This document shows positions 42,656-45,495 of a stretch of DNA of 45,495 nt, one piece after another. This DNA comes from Paraburkholderia sp. Tr-20389 (GTDB lineage: Bacteria > Pseudomonadota > Gammaproteobacteria > Burkholderiales > Burkholderiaceae): NCBI RefSeq assembly GCF_017104565.1, contig NZ_JAAGPD010000072.1, positions 1 through 45,495 on the forward strand, given 5' to 3'. The notes under the pieces are model-generated. The model saw only the letters and a program-made list of their open reading frames with translations. It had not been told where the DNA came from and made no database searches. The position numbers and the translations under genes are program-made. How positions within the stretch are numbered: the stretch's first letter is position 1; the number at the start of each line of letters is the position of its first letter.

Positions 42656-43870
42656 TCAGTGGAAATGCGGTTGAGCAGGCTCGGCATCTTCCGGCATTTC
42701 GGCGTGAACGATCTCGCCGAGGGGATCCGCATACAGCGGGACGCCGCAGTCGTCGCAGTATTCCGGCTCGAAGCGGCCGGCATGGCGGCGGATATCGGTG
42801 ATGCCTGTTTCCTTCAGCAGCGCAACGATGTCTTCGAGCGGACCTTCGGGGGACATCGCTTCCTGCGGTTCCTCGTCGATGCCCGGGTCGCCGTTCTCGC
42901 GGCCGTACAGCGGCCATACGACGCCATAGATCACGTCGTTGCTGCCGCGACGTGTGAAGCCGATGCGATATTCGTCGATGCGCCGCTCGCCGAAGCCCGC
43001 GACGACGGCGCGCAGTTCGTCGGGCGTTGCGCCGATCGTGTCGAACAGATAGCGCACTGCCGTGCGGACGGTGTGCGGGCGCACGCGCTCGTCCGCGTCG
43101 CGGCAGGCCGAATAGTAGGCGTCCGGCAGCAGGCATTCGAACTCGCAGCCAGGCAGCACGACGGCCAGATTGGCGCCGCCTTGCGTCGCCCATTGTTCGA
43201 GGCACTGGCTGCGTTCGATGCGCGAGCCGTGCTCTTCTTCCTGCCAGCGGAACACGGGCGCGCCGACAGGCGCCGCGACGACGGCCAGCAGGAAACGCGG
43301 GTCGGCCAGGATGGGCGAGGTTTCCGGCAGCTCGCCGAAGTTGATCTTCGCGGTGGCGCCGGCGACGGCCGCTTGCGCCAGTTGCTGCGCGAGTCGCCAC
43401 GTTTCGACGTGGTGACGCGGCAACTGGTCGATGCTATACATAAAGGGCGCCATCGCGACGCGGGTGTCGGCGGCCAGCACGTGTGCCTGCATATGCGCGC
43501 GCAATGCGTCGGCCGCGTCGCCTTTCAGCGCGCCCGACGGAATGACGTAGCGCGTCCAGGCCAGCACGGGCGCGGCGATCAGCAGCGCTTCATACTGGAC
43601 GCCGTCGTGCTCGACAATCAGCGACTCGCTATGCGTTTCGGCCATGTCGGCAAGGGCGCCGTAGGCGTCCGGGTGATTTTGCTGCAGATGGTCGAGCGCG
43701 GCGTCGAGCGTCGTCTGGTTGCCGTTGCGGACTATTTTTGCGAGCAACCCGTCGAGCTTCGCTTCCCAGAAGCGGTCCTCGGTGCGGCTGCCCGACGCGA
43801 AGAGCGCGAGCGACAGACCGACCAGCTTGTCGGCATCGGGTGGTAGACGTTTGGCGATTCGCGAGCGCAT
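42656..43870 (-). CDS. DUF2863 family protein with a CxxC tail
   Basis: The 404-residue soluble protein matches what I know as DUF2863, a family largely confined to Burkholderiales. It has no signal peptide or membrane helix. Visible blocks are ALFASGSRTEDRFWEAKLD near the start, the central GATAKINFGELPETSP, and VVLPGCEFECLLPDAYYSACR. The end holds a short zinc-ribbon-like piece, YCDDCGVPLYADPLGE, followed by an acidic, His-ending tail. One CxxC pair alone would need other ligands. Function unknown. A good terminator follows, and the gene is divergent from the exporter gene. Confidence 0.82.
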   Translation of the reverse strand: MRSRIAKRLPPDADKLVGLSLALFASGSRTEDRFWEAKLDGLLAKIVRNGNQTTLDAALDHLQQNHPDAYGALADMAETHSESLIVEHDGVQYEALLIAAPVLAWTRYVIPSGALKGDAADALRAHMQAHVLAADTRVAMAPFMYSIDQLPRHHVETWRLAQQLAQAAVAGATAKINFGELPETSPILADPRFLLAVVAAPVGAPVFRWQEEEHGSRIERSQCLEQWATQGGANLAVVLPGCEFECLLPDAYYSACRDADERVRPHTVRTAVRYLFDTIGATPDELRAVVAGFGERRIDEYRIGFTRRGSNDVIYGVVWPLYGRENGDPGIDEEPQEAMSPEGPLEDIVALLKETGITDIRRHAGRFEPEYCDDCGVPLYADPLGEIVHAEMPEDAEPAQPHFH

Positions 43871-44032
43871 AAATCCGGAGGTTGTGTGCAGAGAACCATA
43901 TATTCTAGTCGTTTCTTCGTCGACATATTAACGACACGCGCTGGTGGCAGTGAATCGCCTTTAATACGGGCTTGCCGTCCGTTGAAGGGCTCGCTCGGGG
44001 CCGGGCCTTCGTGGCTTTCGCCAGAGCTTTTC

Positions 44033-44038
44033 TATACT
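44033..44038 (+). promoter_or_regulatory. Candidate -10 box of the AI-2E family gene
   Basis: TATACT at 44033-44038 is a near-consensus -10 about 39 nt before the ATG. No good -35 is present at 16-18 nt. Confidence 0.35.
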
Positions 44039-44076
44039 CGTTCTGCGGGGCGTTGGCAGGGTGTCGGGAGTGGTGC

Positions 44077-45201
44077 ATGGTGAAATCGGACCAACTGATC
44101 GAACGGCTGGCTGCCGTGTTCGCGTTGCTGTTGCTGGTCGGCGGCTCGCTGCTGGTGCTGGCGCCGTTCACGACCGCGCTGCTGTGGGGCGCGATCCTCA
44201 GCTATAGCTCGTGGGGCTTGTACTGCAAGCTGGCGACGAGCCTGGGCGGACGGCGCAGATGGGCCGCGACGCTGATCGTGCTCATCATTCTGATCGTGGT
44301 GCTGGGGCCGTTCGTGTACGCGGGCTTCGCGCTCGGAGCGCATACCAAGGACATCACCGCGCTGGTTCAGCATCTGATGGACGCGGGCTTGCCGGATCTG
44401 CCCGATTGGGTCGCACGGGTTCCACTCGTCGGTTCGAGCATCGAGTCGTTCTGGGAGCGCGTGACCAGCAGCAACTCCGAGATGGTCGCTCAGCTCCGCG
44501 GGTTGGCCGCACCGGCCGGCAAATGGATTCTCGCGGCAGCGCTCGCCGTCACGCACGGTCTGGGCTTGCTCGCGCTGAGCATCATTCTGACGTTCTTCTT
44601 TTATACGGGCGGCGAGGGCGCGGCCGCATGGCTCAACGCGGGCATGCGACGGATTGCCGGGGAACGCGCGGATTATCTGCTGGCTTTGGCGGGCAGCACG
44701 GTGAAGGGGGTGGTGTACGGCATTCTCGGGACGGCGCTGGTGCAGGGCGTACTGGCCGGCTTCGGCTGCTGGATCGCGGGTGTGCCGGCGCCGGCGTTGC
44801 TCGGGCTCGCGACGTTCTTCCTGTCGGTGATTCCGGGCGGTCCCGTCGTGGTGTGGCTGCCTGCTGCGATCTGGTTGTATCACGGCGGCGAGACGGGGTG
44901 GGCGATTTTCCTCGTGGTGTGGGGCGTGGTCGTCGTGGGTATGTCCGATAACGTCGTTAAGCCGATCCTGATCGGCAAGAGCAGTGACATGCCGCTGATC
45001 CTCGTGATGCTTGGCATCCTCGGCGGTGCGTTCGCGTTTGGGTTCCTCGGCGTGTTCATCGGGCCGACGTTGCTTGCTGTGGCGTATACGGTGCTGCACG
45101 ACTGGACGATCGGGTCGCCCGAGGCTCGCGAACTGAGTGCGAAGGCGGGTGGAAAGCCGGCGGACGCGGTTGCGCAGGTCGAGAAGGCACCGGGGAAATG
45201 A
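44077..45201 (+). CDS. AI-2E family transporter (PerM/YdiK type)
   Basis: The 374-residue inner-membrane protein has about eight helices arranged as in the family: two close pairs at the N-terminus, a soluble stretch (about 95-150, GAHTKDITALVQHLMDAG), then five or six helices. Family pieces are FLSVIPGGPVVVWLPAAIWL and DNVVKPILIGKSSDMPLIL. Members export AI-2 or other small solutes, or act as Na+/H+ antiporters; the substrate here is unknown. GGGAG precedes the ATG at 44077. An in-frame start at 43972 adds a segment without homology-like features and is rejected. Confidence 0.88.
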   Translation: MVKSDQLIERLAAVFALLLLVGGSLLVLAPFTTALLWGAILSYSSWGLYCKLATSLGGRRRWAATLIVLIILIVVLGPFVYAGFALGAHTKDITALVQHLMDAGLPDLPDWVARVPLVGSSIESFWERVTSSNSEMVAQLRGLAAPAGKWILAAALAVTHGLGLLALSIILTFFFYTGGEGAAAWLNAGMRRIAGERADYLLALAGSTVKGVVYGILGTALVQGVLAGFGCWIAGVPAPALLGLATFFLSVIPGGPVVVWLPAAIWLYHGGETGWAIFLVVWGVVVVGMSDNVVKPILIGKSSDMPLILVMLGILGGAFAFGFLGVFIGPTLLAVAYTVLHDWTIGSPEARELSAKAGGKPADAVAQVEKAPGK

Positions 45202-45241
45202 CTCTGGAAAGTGACCCCGATAAAAAACCTGCGTCATACCC

Positions 45242-45270
45242 TTGTCATGAGGCCTGGGATGGCCTAAGAT
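45242..45270 (+). promoter_or_regulatory. rRNA operon promoter P1
   Basis: TTGTCA (45242-45247) and TAAGAT (45265-45270) are 17 nt apart, with a GC-rich discriminator (TCGCGTCC) after the -10, typical of growth-rate-controlled promoters. Confidence 0.6.
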
Positions 45271-45380
45271 TCGCGTCCTCGTTCAAGAGCGCGGTGTTCT
45301 ACGCGACGGAGCGGGGCCGCGACAGAAACGGCGCGGTGGTCGAGTCAGCAAGGTTTTTCAGGCGATGCTAAAAAAACCGG

Positions 45381-45409
45381 TTGACGAAACGAAAAAGGTT
45401 CTTCATAAT
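45381..45409 (+). promoter_or_regulatory. rRNA operon promoter P2
   Basis: TTGACG (45381-45386) and CATAAT (45404-45409) are 17 nt apart. An A7 tract just upstream of the -35 (CTAAAAAAACC) could serve as an UP element. This is the best-matching promoter in the window. Confidence 0.75.
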
Positions 45410-45419
45410 CTCGTTTCTC

Positions 45420-45495
45420 TGCTGCTGACGCAGCAACGCGGTGAAAGCAAGGTGCTTCCTGCGAATGTTCTTTAAAAACTAACAGCCGATAAGTG
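45420..45495 (+). other. rRNA leader with boxA-like antitermination element
   Basis: A small GCTGC-TGAC-GCAGC hairpin is followed at 45466-45478 by TGTTCTTTAAAAA, close to the boxA consensus TGCTCTTTAACA, and by CTAACAGCCGATAAGTG up to the window edge. I recognise this stretch as the leader that precedes 16S rRNA in Burkholderia. The rRNA gene itself is outside the window. Confidence 0.75.

Overview
The window is GC-rich chromosomal DNA from a Burkholderiaceae bacterium, most likely Paraburkholderia or a close relative. This placement is inferred from the order tpiA-secG-tRNA-Leu-nuoABCDEFGHIJKLMN-DUF2818-NUDIX, from the DUF2863 gene, and from a repeat type I recall from that group. No species-level claim is possible without a search. 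Nearly all of it is chromosomal housekeeping or catabolic sequence. I see no phage, plasmid, IS element or CRISPR array.

Layout. 1-2.2 kb: a leftward lipoprotein and a rightward orphan periplasmic binding protein. 2.2-6.2 kb: rpsO and pnp, separated by a terminator and by a long stem-loop that looks like the RNase III target of PNPase autoregulation, then a quinone oxidoreductase. 6.2-7.9 kb: tpiA, secG and tRNA-Leu(GAG), with readable promoters. 8.0-23.9 kb: the complete 14-gene complex I operon (nuoA starts with TTG), ending in a small DUF2818 membrane protein and an ADP-ribose-type NUDIX hydrolase. Several of the larger gaps inside nuo hold hairpins.

24.1-35.9 kb is a lipid or acyl-CoA catabolism island of two operons. 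The rightward one is DUF1178, two acyl-CoA dehydrogenase-like proteins whose signature motifs are split between them, and two MaoC hydratases. This pattern suggests heteromeric enzymes for a bulky acyl-CoA. The leftward one is a PaaH-like dehydrogenase, a PaaG-like crotonase, a histidine phosphatase, an APH-family kinase and an ACAD11-like dehydrogenase. The last two look like the separated halves of mammalian ACAD10/ACAD11, so the operon is a good candidate for breakdown of 4-hydroxyacyl-CoAs through a phosphorylated intermediate. Between the operons lie yfcG and a head-to-head pair of roughly 370-bp repeats (28731-29507). A near-perfect TetR-type palindrome lies before the first operon and a weaker one before the second.

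35.2-45.2 kb: a glutathione transferase, an aminotransferase, a lone PIN protein, yaaA, an M14 carboxypeptidase of the cytosolic type, a secreted protein with a histone H1-like Lys/Ser tail, a CbiM-like permease, a LuxR-type regulator with a degenerate receiver, DUF2863 and an AI-2E family exporter. The last 250 bases contain two tandem sigma70-type promoters and a boxA-like antitermination element. The window therefore appears to stop just before a 16S rRNA gene.
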